From Gracilaria gracilis (lineage: Eukaryota; Rhodophyta; Florideophyceae; Gracilariales; Gracilariaceae), in the NCBI GenBank assembly GCA_030374805.1, contig JARGSG010000241.1:248001-312000 (forward strand): a DNA stretch of 64,000 nucleotides, given 5' to 3'. Within the stretch, counting starts at the first letter, position 1. Every line of letters starts with the position of its first letter. Under the pieces are notes generated by a model. That model saw only the letters and a list, made by a program, of their open reading frames with translations, was not told where the DNA came from and made no database searches. A program made the position numbers and the translations under genes. This document shows, one piece after another, positions 33,450 through 42,739 of this stretch.

Positions 33450-34188
33450 ATGTCAGACTCGGAAAATGAAACCGAAACCAACTCTGGTGTGAAGATTCCC
33501 CGCTTTCATGGGAAGCGCGGTGAGGATTACGCACTCTGGCGGCATCGTCTTCGTGCCGCATGTCGCATCAAAGGTGTCTGGAATGTTGTTAACACTGATG
33601 CTGAGCAGTCTGTATCCACTGATACCACTGGTACGGATGGTCAAGGATCTTCCGCAGAGGCCATTCGCACATTGTCTAAGCGTGAGAAGGCCTGTGGGAT
33701 CATCATATGTGCACTTGGCGATGCTCCTCTACGTGTGGTAATGGACGTGGATGATGATCCGGCACGAATGCTCAAGACGCTTGATGCGCGTTATGCATCT
33801 AATCGAACGGTTTCTCGGATCGCGGTTCAGACTCAACTGTTCCGTATGTCGTACAATGGACAGAACATGTCTGAGTATGTCGATCAATTCACTGCATTGT
33901 TCTCACAGTTGGATCGCATAGGCAAGGATGCCGTTCCGGAATCGCATAAGGCTCCTATGCTTTTGGCTTCTATTGATCCGCAAAGTTCTTTGGAGTCTAC
34001 CGCTGCGGCGTTGCGCACCAAGGAAATATCCGAACTGACTTGGGATTATGTTGCTACCACACTTATCGATGAGTACAATGCACGTCATATAACTTCTGGA
34101 CGTAGTCGCAGTCGCAAGAAGAATAAAGGAAAAGGTTCTGGAAGGCAGTCTGGTACCTCTGCAAGTGCAAATAATCGAGATGGAAATG
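33450..34188 (+). pseudogene. Copia-A3 gag, first part
   Basis: ATG 33450 (MSDSENETETNSGVKIPRFH). Copia gag of about 245 codons here, with TLDARYASNRTVSRIAVQTQ and MSEYVDQFTALFSQLDR, as in the Copia-C gag near 57100-57280. A basic tail (SRSRKKNKGKGSG) leads to the insertion point after NRDGN. Reading into the inserted DIRS-like element ends at a stop near 34215. The zinc knuckle part resumes at 39664. Confidence 0.92.
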
Positions 34189-34199
34189 TTAAAATTACT

Positions 34200-35239
34200 G
34201 AGCGAATGCGTAAGTAATTGTATTTCCGAGTGGAGTAACTATGACGCCTTCTCTTTGGTCGACTAAATCCGAACCCGACCTCCGCGTGGTGTCGACTGGG
34301 CAGCGAGAGCTGGCTAAAAGGGTAGGTGGAGCAGGAAACTGTTCTGGGTCCAATAATATTCAAGTGAGACCCGTACGGTGTATGCTTATTCATTATGAAA
34401 GAGGCTGCCGTGTGGGAGACCTTCGATGGGCCGCGATGCGAGAGCGTGAAGCCCTGCTTGACTTGGCCTCAATTGCCTTGCAGTTTGGGTGGATCTGAGC
34501 GGTGGAATAAACGCTAGTTCTCGGAAAGCCCGATACTAGGATTTTTCCGAACTCGGGATATTAAGTGTGAATGGCTGGTAAATCGGTGGAGATTGGCGAG
34601 TCTTACCTATTGCGTGATTATTCGTTACAAGTGGCAAAGCCTTTAAAGTGAAGATTCGACGAAATGCCGAGGGACATAAAGCTCCAAAGCGTTGACGGTG
34701 CTCACAAGTTGGGCAATATTCAGGCTATAGGACTAGTGCAGTAGAGCGGGAAACCGTATGTTAGACTTTCCTTAATTGGGTGTCAGAGCCAAACTTGTTT
34801 CAAGGGAGGTTCCGCTGTCTAGTTTTGGTCTGATGCGTTGCGGCGGACCTTCTAATCATTGTAAGATGTGGCCCTTGGCGTGTCTTTAATCAAAGCTTTC
34901 GGTGTATGTCAGGCGAAGCGAATTTGAAGGCAAGAAAATAAGGTATCGTGGAGTTTCGAAGCCGTGCCGACTTCAGGTGGTAAGTCGGTGTGTGGAAATG
35001 GCAGGTGTGGTGCAAGGCCTGTCCAGTACAACTGGTCACTCGTAATTTATTGCGGGTGACTAGGGGGCTGGCAGGTACGAGACTTGACTTAATTCCTCTC
35101 GAAAGGGAGTCAGGTGACGACTGGTTCTATTTAGAGCAGCGCACAGTCGGAGGCAGCCCCTCCTAAACGCGCAAGCCTATGCTATGGGTTAAAGTAGCCC
35201 TCGGGGTGGTCTGGGTTAACCATTCACTGAGGAAAGTAA
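34200..35239 (+). other. DIRS-like element leader, non-coding
   Basis: About 1 kb with stops in all forward frames and no recognised RNA family. It may hold the terminal repeat needed for circularisation, but no counterpart was found by eye at the other end. Confidence 0.5.
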
Positions 35240-35268
35240 CCTGCCAATAATAATAAGAACAAGAAAGA

Positions 35269-35298
35269 ACAGACTTTATGCTCCCTTTTAAAGTCTGT
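35269..35298 (+). promoter_or_regulatory. 10-bp inverted repeat before DIRS ORF1
   Basis: ACAGACTTTA (35269-35278) and TAAAGTCTGT (35289-35298) with a 10-nt loop. Confidence 0.6.
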
Positions 35299-35356
35299 GT
35301 GTGAGAAGAGGGGAGAAGACGCTCTGGAAATATTCAGGGCAAAATTCGGACATAAT

Positions 35357-36364
35357 ATGTCCGGATATCTTGGGGAGCGCGAAGCTAGCAAAAAAGCTCT
35401 GCTAAACGCGCTCAGAAAGGAGATCGCCGGAATACCCGAAGAGGGAAAAACAGATGATATCCTGATGCAGTTACAAGACGGGACTTATCCGTTAGAAGGT
35501 GGGGTAGAAGGAAAGCGTAGCGAAGGGGAGGTTGATAGCAAAACCGATGAAGAAACGGAGGATGAACATAGTAGCGGGGATGAGGTGGAGGGCGTTCAGC
35601 CTAAAGCCAAAACCGGTGAAGGCAGTGGCGATAGTCACATCATGGCAATGCTAAGGAAAATGGAAAAATCCCGTCAAAAGGATATGACCGTTCTGAACGC
35701 AAAACATGAGCAGCTCCAAAGTGAACTTCAGAAGTTAAAGAAGAAGGATCGTAGCACCAAAAAGAAAGATTTGTTGGAAACTCTGGGTCGAGTCAAGACT
35801 GGAATAATTGTCGATAACGACGACGAAACCGAGAATGATTCCTCAGACTCTGATGATGACGATCTTGGCGGCAGTTCTTCTACTTCTTTGCGAAGGACTA
35901 AAAGATCGAACGCTCGATTCTTTAAGAAATTCGCGCGTGGCCCCTTCCCGGAGCAAACTATCCTTGTGGACTCTCTTGAAGGAGAGAACATGTTGCGAAA
36001 AGCCTTGACTAATTATCCGACTATTTCAGCCTGGACTGAAGCTCGACATCTAAGCAGTCTACGTAATAAGCGTGAAGCGTGTACGTTGGCTAAGATTATT
36101 GATTGCATTATCAGTTCTCAAGGTATTATCCGTGCCAAGAACGAACCTGCAATTGAACTTTCTATTCGACGTCTCGCTGCCGTTGTTATGGCAGATAAGA
36201 CTGGAAGTTGGGCCGCAGCTCGAGAGCTAGAGGAAGAGCATGACGAACTGGTGAGTGAATCCCTGAGGCGGAAGCTCCACAAGTCGGCTAAGCTACGAAA
36301 GGAACTATCGGCCCCGGCCAAGAAGGATAAGTCTGCCCTGCCTGAAGGCAGGGAGACGTCTTAG
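35357..36364 (+). CDS. DIRS-like ORF1, putative Gag
   Basis: First ATG 35357 (MSGYLGEREASKKALLNAL), about 335 codons to TAG 36362-36364; the frame is open from 35240 without an earlier ATG. The N-terminal third is acidic and Ser/Glu-rich. A Lys/Glu-rich stretch around AMLRKMEKSRQKDMTVLN (about 35650-35760) looks like a coiled coil. The C-terminal part is helical and basic (FFKKFARGPFPEQTILVD). No known domain is recognised; first-ORF position and charge pattern suit a Gag-like RNA-binding protein. Confidence 0.65.
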   Translation: MSGYLGEREASKKALLNALRKEIAGIPEEGKTDDILMQLQDGTYPLEGGVEGKRSEGEVDSKTDEETEDEHSSGDEVEGVQPKAKTGEGSGDSHIMAMLRKMEKSRQKDMTVLNAKHEQLQSELQKLKKKDRSTKKKDLLETLGRVKTGIIVDNDDETENDSSDSDDDDLGGSSSTSLRRTKRSNARFFKKFARGPFPEQTILVDSLEGENMLRKALTNYPTISAWTEARHLSSLRNKREACTLAKIIDCIISSQGIIRAKNEPAIELSIRRLAAVVMADKTGSWAAARELEEEHDELVSESLRRKLHKSAKLRKELSAPAKKDKSALPEGRETS

Positions 36365-36400
36365 AGAGGTTTATAAAAAATATTGACAACAACAACAAAT

Positions 36401-36952
36401 ATGAACTTAAGTGCACCGGATAAGCGGGATATGTTTCCCCTACCGTGGGTCCCTTCTTGTGGAGGGGTGCAGCAAGGGCGTACAAGCAAGCGGCGGAGTC
36501 AGCGGTACCGGAAACGGAAGGCCGTTGAGGAAGTCGCGTACAATCTTTTCACAGGGCTCAATGGGCTCTTTGCTGGACATGTCTTCTCATGCGAAAACTG
36601 GAGTCGAGAGAGAAACGCTATCCAAAGGTTGGCGACCAACTACTTACGGGACGTCGGGGCAGAATCCTTCCGCCGAAATTATTTCGATGCGGGGTTTTCT
36701 GTAGAGGAGCAGGGAACCGATTTTGAGTACAACAACCTACGAACGTGGGTCTGGTTGAACCCAGAGCGCGTTTCTTTGCCAGCTCACGGGCTGGCTGCCT
36801 CTGCCGATATCTTGGACCTATTACCTGAAGACATCCAAGGAACGTACAGAACAGAAGGACTACTTTGCGCCCACCAAGCGATTGGGAAGCGCTTGATACC
36901 GCCTTCTGTGGCGTACGGGAAGAAGACTATGGCGAGTTGGTCAAGATGCTAA
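36401..36952 (+). CDS. DIRS-like ORF2, N-terminal region of the RT protein
   Basis: First ATG 36401 (MNLSAPDKRDMFPLPWVP), about 183 codons to TAA 36950-36952. It is Arg/Lys-rich near the start (TSKRRSQRYRKRKAVEE), followed by a region with RTWVWLNPERVSLPAHG. It overlaps ORF3, whose only nearby ATG (36946) forms ATGCTAA with this stop. It could be a separate protein or the N-terminus of one RT protein joined by frameshifting. No domain recognised. Confidence 0.6.
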   Translation: MNLSAPDKRDMFPLPWVPSCGGVQQGRTSKRRSQRYRKRKAVEEVAYNLFTGLNGLFAGHVFSCENWSRERNAIQRLATNYLRDVGAESFRRNYFDAGFSVEEQGTDFEYNNLRTWVWLNPERVSLPAHGLAASADILDLLPEDIQGTYRTEGLLCAHQAIGKRLIPPSVAYGKKTMASWSRC

Positions 36953-38301
36953 AAGAAGCCGGACTTATTAGGTTAACAGAAGAGATCCCAAAGGTGATGA
37001 ATGGAGTTTTCGCGGTACCGAAAAGTGAAAAAGACAAACAGAGATTAATCGTTGACGCACGCAATGCAAATAGAGTGTTCCATGAGCCTCCGAAAATTGA
37101 TTTGCCTAACCCGGGTCACCTTGCACGATTGTGGATGGCTCCTGGTCAGAAACTTTATGTAGGGAAATCGGATATGGACAATCAATTTCACAGGATGAAG
37201 TTGCCTGAGTGGATGAGCCCTTACTTCGGTTTACCTCCGATAGTTCACGCTGGGTCGCAGTTATATCCAGTAATGCGTTCAATGCCCATGGGATGGTCTC
37301 ATTCCGTTTATGTGGCACAGACAATTTATAGAAAGCTGCTCGATAAGGCTGGACTGTCGTCGAGGGACTGGATACCAGGGTTAATCGATATCTCAGATTT
37401 CAGTTATGGAGCATATGTGGACGATTATTTTTCTCTTGGAACGGATTTGGAAAAGGCTAGGGGGGCCTTAGAAGCGGTAAACCGGGAATCAGATCGGAGT
37501 AAACTGCCGTCCCAGCCTCGAAAGGTTTCGTGGCCTGGGAAGACGGCATGCACCGACGTATTGGGAATAGAAGTCCATGAAAACGGTGTTCTGATGCCAA
37601 ACGCTGACAAACTACGCCGGCTAATTTGGCAGACGAAGCTATTCGTCAAACGAGATAGATGGGCAGTGCGCGAGCTACAAAGCTTGCTCGGAAAATGGGC
37701 ATGGTTTCTTCCCTTGCGCAGACCTCTCTTCTCAGTGTTACAGCGCGTGTATCAGTTGAGCCTCGCGGCTTCTGTTACAATTAAAGCAACGATCGCAGCA
37801 AAGCAAGAATTGAACCTCCTTACTTCGCTCTCGCCTTTAATTCGCACCTGTATCGCTACGCCCTTTTGTACTTACGTTTTATGCGTAGATGCAAGTTTAT
37901 GGGGTGGAGGAGTGGTTTACAAAAAAGTCGAGGACCCTCTGCGTTTGCTTTCGATGCATACAGACGAGCAACATAAGTGGATTTCCAGCCAAGACTGGAA
38001 ACTCGCTGTTCGGCACCGCTGGCGCAAGAAAATGCCCATTCATCTCCTTGAGGGAGAAGCCGTTCTACTTGGTCTTCGCTGGCTTTTACGACAACAAAAC
38101 AACTTTGGAACGCGAGTGCTTATCTTTATCGATAATCAAGCTCTCATTGGTGCTCTCCGGAAGGGTCGAAGCAGTGTAATGAGCTTTAATCGTATATGTC
38201 GACGCGTTGCGGCCTTACTGCTTGCGGGAAACATGTTTATGGACGGTCTATACGTTCCTACCGATGTCAACCCAGCAGACAAACCCTCACGGGCTGTTTG
38301 A
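36946..38301 (+). CDS. DIRS-like reverse transcriptase and RNase H
   Basis: ATG 36946, 451 codons, with an open extension upstream to 36865. RT: GVFAVPKSEKDKQRLIVDAR, YVGKSDMDNQFHRMKLPEWM (catalytic Asp near 37176), MGWSHSVYVAQ, and active site YGAYVDDYFSLG near 37410. RNase H: LCVDASLWGGGVVYKK near 37880, FIDNQALIGALR near 38130, ending with VPTDVNPADKPSRAV. The frame has no stops. The RT motifs resemble protist RT-RNaseH proteins rather than Copia. It overlaps ORF4 by 38 nt. Confidence 0.85.
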   Translation: MLKEAGLIRLTEEIPKVMNGVFAVPKSEKDKQRLIVDARNANRVFHEPPKIDLPNPGHLARLWMAPGQKLYVGKSDMDNQFHRMKLPEWMSPYFGLPPIVHAGSQLYPVMRSMPMGWSHSVYVAQTIYRKLLDKAGLSSRDWIPGLIDISDFSYGAYVDDYFSLGTDLEKARGALEAVNRESDRSKLPSQPRKVSWPGKTACTDVLGIEVHENGVLMPNADKLRRLIWQTKLFVKRDRWAVRELQSLLGKWAWFLPLRRPLFSVLQRVYQLSLAASVTIKATIAAKQELNLLTSLSPLIRTCIATPFCTYVLCVDASLWGGGVVYKKVEDPLRLLSMHTDEQHKWISSQDWKLAVRHRWRKKMPIHLLEGEAVLLGLRWLLRQQNNFGTRVLIFIDNQALIGALRKGRSSVMSFNRICRRVAALLLAGNMFMDGLYVPTDVNPADKPSRAV

Positions 38302-39244
38302 GTTAGCCCACAAGCGGCTAAGGCCTAATACGCGCCGGAATTATGATAAACACTTGCAACAGTTCATGGTATGGCTGGAAACGTTGAGCGAGTCGGATAG
38401 GCGTTATAATAATGCTAAGGACATCGATCGGTTATTCACGCGTTATTGTGTGGAGTTGTTTAATGCTAATCAAAGTTTGAAGTCGTCAGGAGTCGCACAA
38501 GCTAAAGCCGCTCTGGAATTTTATTTACCGCACTTACAAGGAAAACTCTCATTATCATCTTTAAGCATCCGCGGTTGGGCAGTGAGTCGCCCAACCGAGC
38601 ATCATGGAGTATGTCCGGAGATGGTTGTATACGCTATGGCACGCGACCTAATCCGGTACGGAGAAGTAGATGTTGGAATTGGACTATTATTACTCTTTGA
38701 AGGGTATTTGCGTTTAGGGGATCTATTGCAACTGAAGGTAGCAGATGTGGTTTTCTTGGGATTTTTGGAAAGGCGTCCCCATTACGCAACAATGAATATA
38801 ACCATTGGTAAACGGGGGCGCAATGAGGCCGTCACAATTCGATCATATCTTATTGCTGTGCTCCTGCACAGATTAGTGGAGCGACGAAAGATTTTGGAGC
38901 GCGCTGAGCTATTCCCATATGCGCCAGCGCGTTTTCGAGCTATCATTCGCCGTTCTGCAAGCCGATTGTCGTTGCCCTTCGCCGTCACTCCGCACATGCT
39001 GCGGTTTGGAGGGGCGACGACCGATAAGTTATTTGGAAGGCTGTCGGATGAAGAGATTAAATATAGAGGACGGTGGACCAGCGACAGAAACTTTAAACTC
39101 TACCTCCAGCCCCATAAGCTTCATCAAAGCTTAAACGAACTGTCTCCACAACAACGAAATCGGTTTGAGGCGGTAGTCACCAATGCTCTAGCGCTTTTCA
39201 ACGTACCGTTGCCAAGTTGGGCTGGGGGTTTGGAGGATCTTTAA
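38264..39244 (+). CDS. DIRS-like tyrosine recombinase
   Basis: ATG 38264, 326 codons to TAA 39242-39244. N-terminal core-binding part with NTRRNYDKHLQQFMVWLE. Catalytic domain: first Arg in EGYLRLGDLLQL (about 38700-38735), Lys region ITIGKRGRNEAV, His-x-x-Arg in TPHMLRFGGAT (about 38985-39015), Trp in GRWTSDRN and nucleophile Tyr in FKLYLQPH (near 39100). Such recombinases integrate DIRS cDNA circles without the usual target duplication. The frame is intact. Confidence 0.88.
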   Translation: MSTQQTNPHGLFELAHKRLRPNTRRNYDKHLQQFMVWLETLSESDRRYNNAKDIDRLFTRYCVELFNANQSLKSSGVAQAKAALEFYLPHLQGKLSLSSLSIRGWAVSRPTEHHGVCPEMVVYAMARDLIRYGEVDVGIGLLLLFEGYLRLGDLLQLKVADVVFLGFLERRPHYATMNITIGKRGRNEAVTIRSYLIAVLLHRLVERRKILERAELFPYAPARFRAIIRRSASRLSLPFAVTPHMLRFGGATTDKLFGRLSDEEIKYRGRWTSDRNFKLYLQPHKLHQSLNELSPQQRNRFEAVVTNALALFNVPLPSWAGGLEDL

Positions 39245-39656
39245 GGACAGTCGTGAGTCTGCCATGGAATCAGAAGTAGAAGTAGTAATGGAAATGGAAT
39301 CCTGGAATCGTAATGCTATCTGGGCCTAAGTCGTTAATGGTCTCGGATGAGGTTTTGGACAGGCCTATTCGCGTGTAGAAGTCTTGCCGCGGGTGGGCCT
39401 GAGATGGGTCAGATAAGGTGGGGTTCGAGGGGGGTGTGTTGGGTTTTTGATCTGGTTCTATGATGGATGGAGACGCTTGCTGATGCTTCGCGTGGTTTTT
39501 TAATAATTGTAGCTTGCACTAAAGTCATTGTTGTTGTCATATTCTTTTCTTCCCTTCTTCCCTTTTTTCCAACAACGATGCGAGCGTAAAAGCGAAGCGA
39601 CTGCGTAGCCTCAACCCATTGTACGAACGAAGTGAGCTTGCTAAGGTCTCCAAGTA
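39245..39656 (+). other. DIRS-like element 3' tail
   Basis: Non-coding. Purine-rich at its start, then TTCTTTTCTTCCC tract (about 39541) and a GCGA-rich end (AGCGTAAAAGCGAAGCGAC), stopping at GGAAATG. Confidence 0.6.
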
Positions 39657-39663
39657 GGAAATG

Positions 39664-39900
39664 ACTCTGATGATGCTCCTACTAATCGTGCACTGGCAGC
39701 TGGTAGCACCAATGGTCATCACTGCGATTTTTGTGATCGTGATGGACACACTCAGGACCGATGCTACGTGAACCCAGACAATCCGGACAACCATTTACCG
39801 AAGAGTACCCTGAACAAGCTTACATTGAAGTCAAAAGATAAGCCGAAGACCTCTTCAAAATCATCTGGCAAATCGTCCAAGATCGAAATAGCTGGCATGT
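39664..39900 (+). pseudogene. Copia-A3 gag, zinc-knuckle part
   Basis: Resumes the gag frame after the DIRS-like insertion. HCDFCDRDGHTQDRC is the Cys-x2-Cys-x4-His-x4-Cys knuckle; NPDNPDNHLPKSTLNKL follows, matching Copia-C near 56680. It is cut at CATGT (39896-39900), which is repeated at 44747-44751 on the other side of NA2. Confidence 0.92.
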
Positions 39901-41527
39901 TGATGGAGGTTATAGCTGGAAGGGAAAGTTGAGGGGATGCAAGGAAAGTTCGCCAGCTCTGGCTCGGATTTGCTTGGAGGTGCTTCTCTCACAACTTATA
40001 TGGCACTTCTTCGTTGCAACACCGAACAACTCTAACTCTGAGTAGAACCTAAGCCACTAAGCAGGGACACTCAGCACTACCAATCATCTTCTAACATGAC
40101 ATGGTAACGCTGCCACAATTCATGACAGCTTACAAGTAATTACGCAACGAACGCAGGTTAGAGAAGGAAAGGGGAAAGTAGTGAAGAAGATGAGTAAGAA
40201 TAACAAAGGGGGTAGGCCACCTTCTTCCCGAGTTTAGTGATCAGGGCAGCGATCGCAACCTACAAATACTCTAGCGCGCGCCGCCGCCGTCGCAATCAGC
40301 GACATAACTACACACGTTGTCAAAGTGTACACTTGCACAGCAAAAGCGCGCGCAAAACACAATACGAATTCAAACAACTAAATCAAATCGTGCCAAATCC
40401 AATGCCAACTCCATGATCCATATCTTGCTCTAAAAAATTGACAATTTCGGTCTGGCACAGCCAACACCCTCGCGCAGCTCAGAATCGCACATTCGCTCCA
40501 AAACCCTTCATAGTAGCCTAGAATCGCATACATTGCACAACCCCTCACAATGGCCTATAATAACAGATACTCCGCTAATGCATAACTGGCCACCACCTAC
40601 AGGCTGCAGCCAATCACAGCGTACCACTTGTTCCATCTGCCCTTCTCGCTCCATACAACACGTTCCACTTGTGCAAACCACGTTGCATGTAGCCATTTGC
40701 AGTAGCCAATCATATTGCAGTACCACGTTGGGTCGCGGAGACACGCATATGCGCTTTTCACATGAGGGTGCCCAAAACTGCCCATGCTCCCCTGCAACTT
40801 TGTATTCCAAGTACTTGGAGCACCCTTGAGGGACTGACAGGCACTCGACCACACCCATACATCAACAAGTAACAAGGCACAACAGTGCACAGCAGTGCAC
40901 AGCAGTGCAAAACAATACGTACAATATTGCACAACAATGTACAACAATGTACAACCATGCGCATCCATGACAGTGCATTCACACAATACGACAGCGCACC
41001 ATAATGACCAGACCACGACAATCCATACACAAACACCCGCACCTGTTGCCTGCAACCTGTAATCACTACACGACGCCATAATGTGTATGTCTAGGCTCAC
41101 CAAGTCACACGTCAGCAACAAGTACCTGTAAACCATATGACCTGAACCAAACACAGCCAACAAGTTCCATGCATCCAGGTACATACATGTGCGTGCAGCA
41201 CTACCCGAAAATGATGTCAACCACTCAACAGTGTCAACACTCGTGCACCATGTACCAAGTATCCACATTGCTACATGTGCACACTGTGCACCTCGACCAC
41301 TCTAGACAACGTGTTCTGGTGTACAGTCTGTCTGTACGAACCCATCTGAACAGCTTGATATTCGACACAGCACCACATCTGACACGTTCATCCAATGGTG
41401 GCTCTTCCACCATCCAACACAGTGGAGCGTACAGAACGACATCAGTCATAGTTTCACATACCAAGGTACCATTCTAGACTTGTCACATGTGAACAGCTTG
41501 ATGTCAGTGACAGCATGACATCCAACA
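39901..41527 (-). repeat. 3' LTR of NA2, interrupted by a solo LTR-A
   Basis: Short-form LTR TGTTGGATGTCATGC...CCTCCATCA. The insert 40140-40867 splits it and cuts its 138-codon frame (start at 41268). Confidence 0.92.
40140..40867 (-). repeat. Solo LTR-A (728 bp) inside NA2
   Basis: TGTTGATGTATGGG...GTTGCGTAA in element sense, flanked by AGTAA (40135-40139 and 40868-40872). It is younger than NA2, which is younger than Copia-A3. Confidence 0.95.
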
Positions 41528-41770
41528 CCCTCCCTCTGTTACTGACTTCAAGCGAGTCGCACAAGCACCAACAGCACAATTAACTTGGTGTAATATGTGC
41601 AATGCCACCCTTTCAGTAATATCGTGCAGAGGGATGGTGACAGCCAGTTCAACAGCCTAATGAGATGTGTCAAAGTCCATATTCGAACATCAAAGACCAG
41701 TGTACTTCTACCACACTTGCGTACTGTTTGACTTAATATGAGAGTGACAGCATCGGGTCTTCTTTCAACA
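41528..41770 (-). promoter_or_regulatory. 243-bp segment between NA2 PPT modules
   Basis: Starts TGTTGAAAGAAGACCCG in element sense and ends with the tract GTAACAGAGGGAGGG next to the 3' LTR. In NA2 it is internal; in the long-form LTRs at 5042-6189 and 24715-25862 the same 243 bp is part of the LTR. Confidence 0.8.
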
Positions 41771-41920
41771 CCCTCCCTCTGTCACTCACTTCAATCGCAG
41801 TACTCCAACACTTGTAACGAAGGCAATGAGACACGATCTTCTAAGCAGGAAAGAACTAACGAGACAGTGAGAGGTTAAATCTCAAAATGATCTTCAGAAA
41901 CCCTCCCTCTCTCACTGACC
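41771..41920 (-). promoter_or_regulatory. Upstream PPT-like modules of NA2
   Basis: GTGACAGAGGGAGGG before TGTTGAAAG (boundary 41771/41770) and GTGAGAGAGGGAGGG before TTTCTGAAGATC (boundary 41901/41900). Equivalent to 22632-22780 in NA1. Confidence 0.6.
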
Positions 41921-41997
41921 TTGAAAGCAAATTGAATTCCAGTTCCTCTCAAACCTGCAAAGCAACACACTTTCTGCCTCAATGCCATCACAGAAGC

Positions 41998-42714
41998 GAT
42001 CTAGACATGCACAAATGACAACCTTCTAGATCCTTGAACTATATATTTTCTCCAAGCATGTAACAAAGAACAACCTCTTGGAAAATCTTCTCTTCTGTAG
42101 GTTTACCAGACATGCAAATCAGGACAACCTTCTGGTTCACCCACAATCATTTGAACACCGGACATGCAACACAGAGCAACCTTCCGGATCAAATTCATCA
42201 TGATCATGCCCTAGACATGCAAAAATGACAACCTTCTAGGTCCATGAAATAAAGCAGTTCTCCGAGCATGTAACACATAACAACCTCTCGGAGCAACAAT
42301 CATCTCAATGTTTAACCAGACATGCAACACAATAGCAACCTTCCGGTTCAACATAAACGTTCCGTACACCGAATATGCAACACAAAGCAACCTTCCGGGT
42401 CAGAAACACAAATTCTCTTACGCTGAACATGCGAAACACAGCAAACTTCCAGCTAACAGCTGTCCTCTAGATGCCGGACATGCAAAAACACAGCAACGTT
42501 CCGGAAACAATAAGAGCATAACAGTCATCCCGGGCATGCAAAACGACAACCTTCTGAGCTTCTTTGGCAAACAGAAGTATCAGACATGTACATCGCAACC
42601 TTTTGATACTTTCGTTGTACTCAGACATGCATAAGGACAACCTCCCGGAATGCGTAGAGAAAACAGTTACATAGAGTCTCAGGCATGAAAACACTCAACC
42701 TCCTGAGCTCTAGT
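41998..42714 (-). repeat. Array of about 14 hairpins with conserved loop (NA2)
   Basis: Second copy of the array. GATCTAGA (41998-42005) pairs with TCTAGATC (42025-42032); TCCAAG (42051) with CTTGGA (42077); the sixth unit has CTCCGAG with CTCGGAG, perfect here but CTCGAAG in NA1; AAGTATCA (42575) with TGATACTT (42604); CTCAGG with CCTGAG in the last unit. Loops keep CATG near their 5' side and CAACCT at their 3' side on the plus strand. Confidence 0.87.
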
Positions 42715-42739
42715 AAACACAAAAGCAAAAACAAACCAA

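Larger units (their letters stand above)
34189..39663 (+). mobile_element. DIRS-like tyrosine-recombinase retrotransposon
   Basis: About 5.5 kb placed inside Copia-A3 gag. Order: about 1 kb leader, acidic ORF1, ORF2, RT-RNase H ORF3, tyrosine recombinase ORF4, short 3' tail. ORFs 2-4 overlap. No LTR and no integrase are present. GGAAATG stands at both edges (34182-34188 and 39657-39663), so the exact boundary can slide by 7 bp. RT plus tyrosine recombinase defines the DIRS group; a methyltransferase domain was not seen. Confidence 0.88.

Noticed and set aside
34240..35200. Group I or group II intron or hammerhead ribozyme in the DIRS-like leader
   Set aside because: Scattered short resemblances (GCGGGAAAC, CTGATG) do not assemble into any catalytic core.
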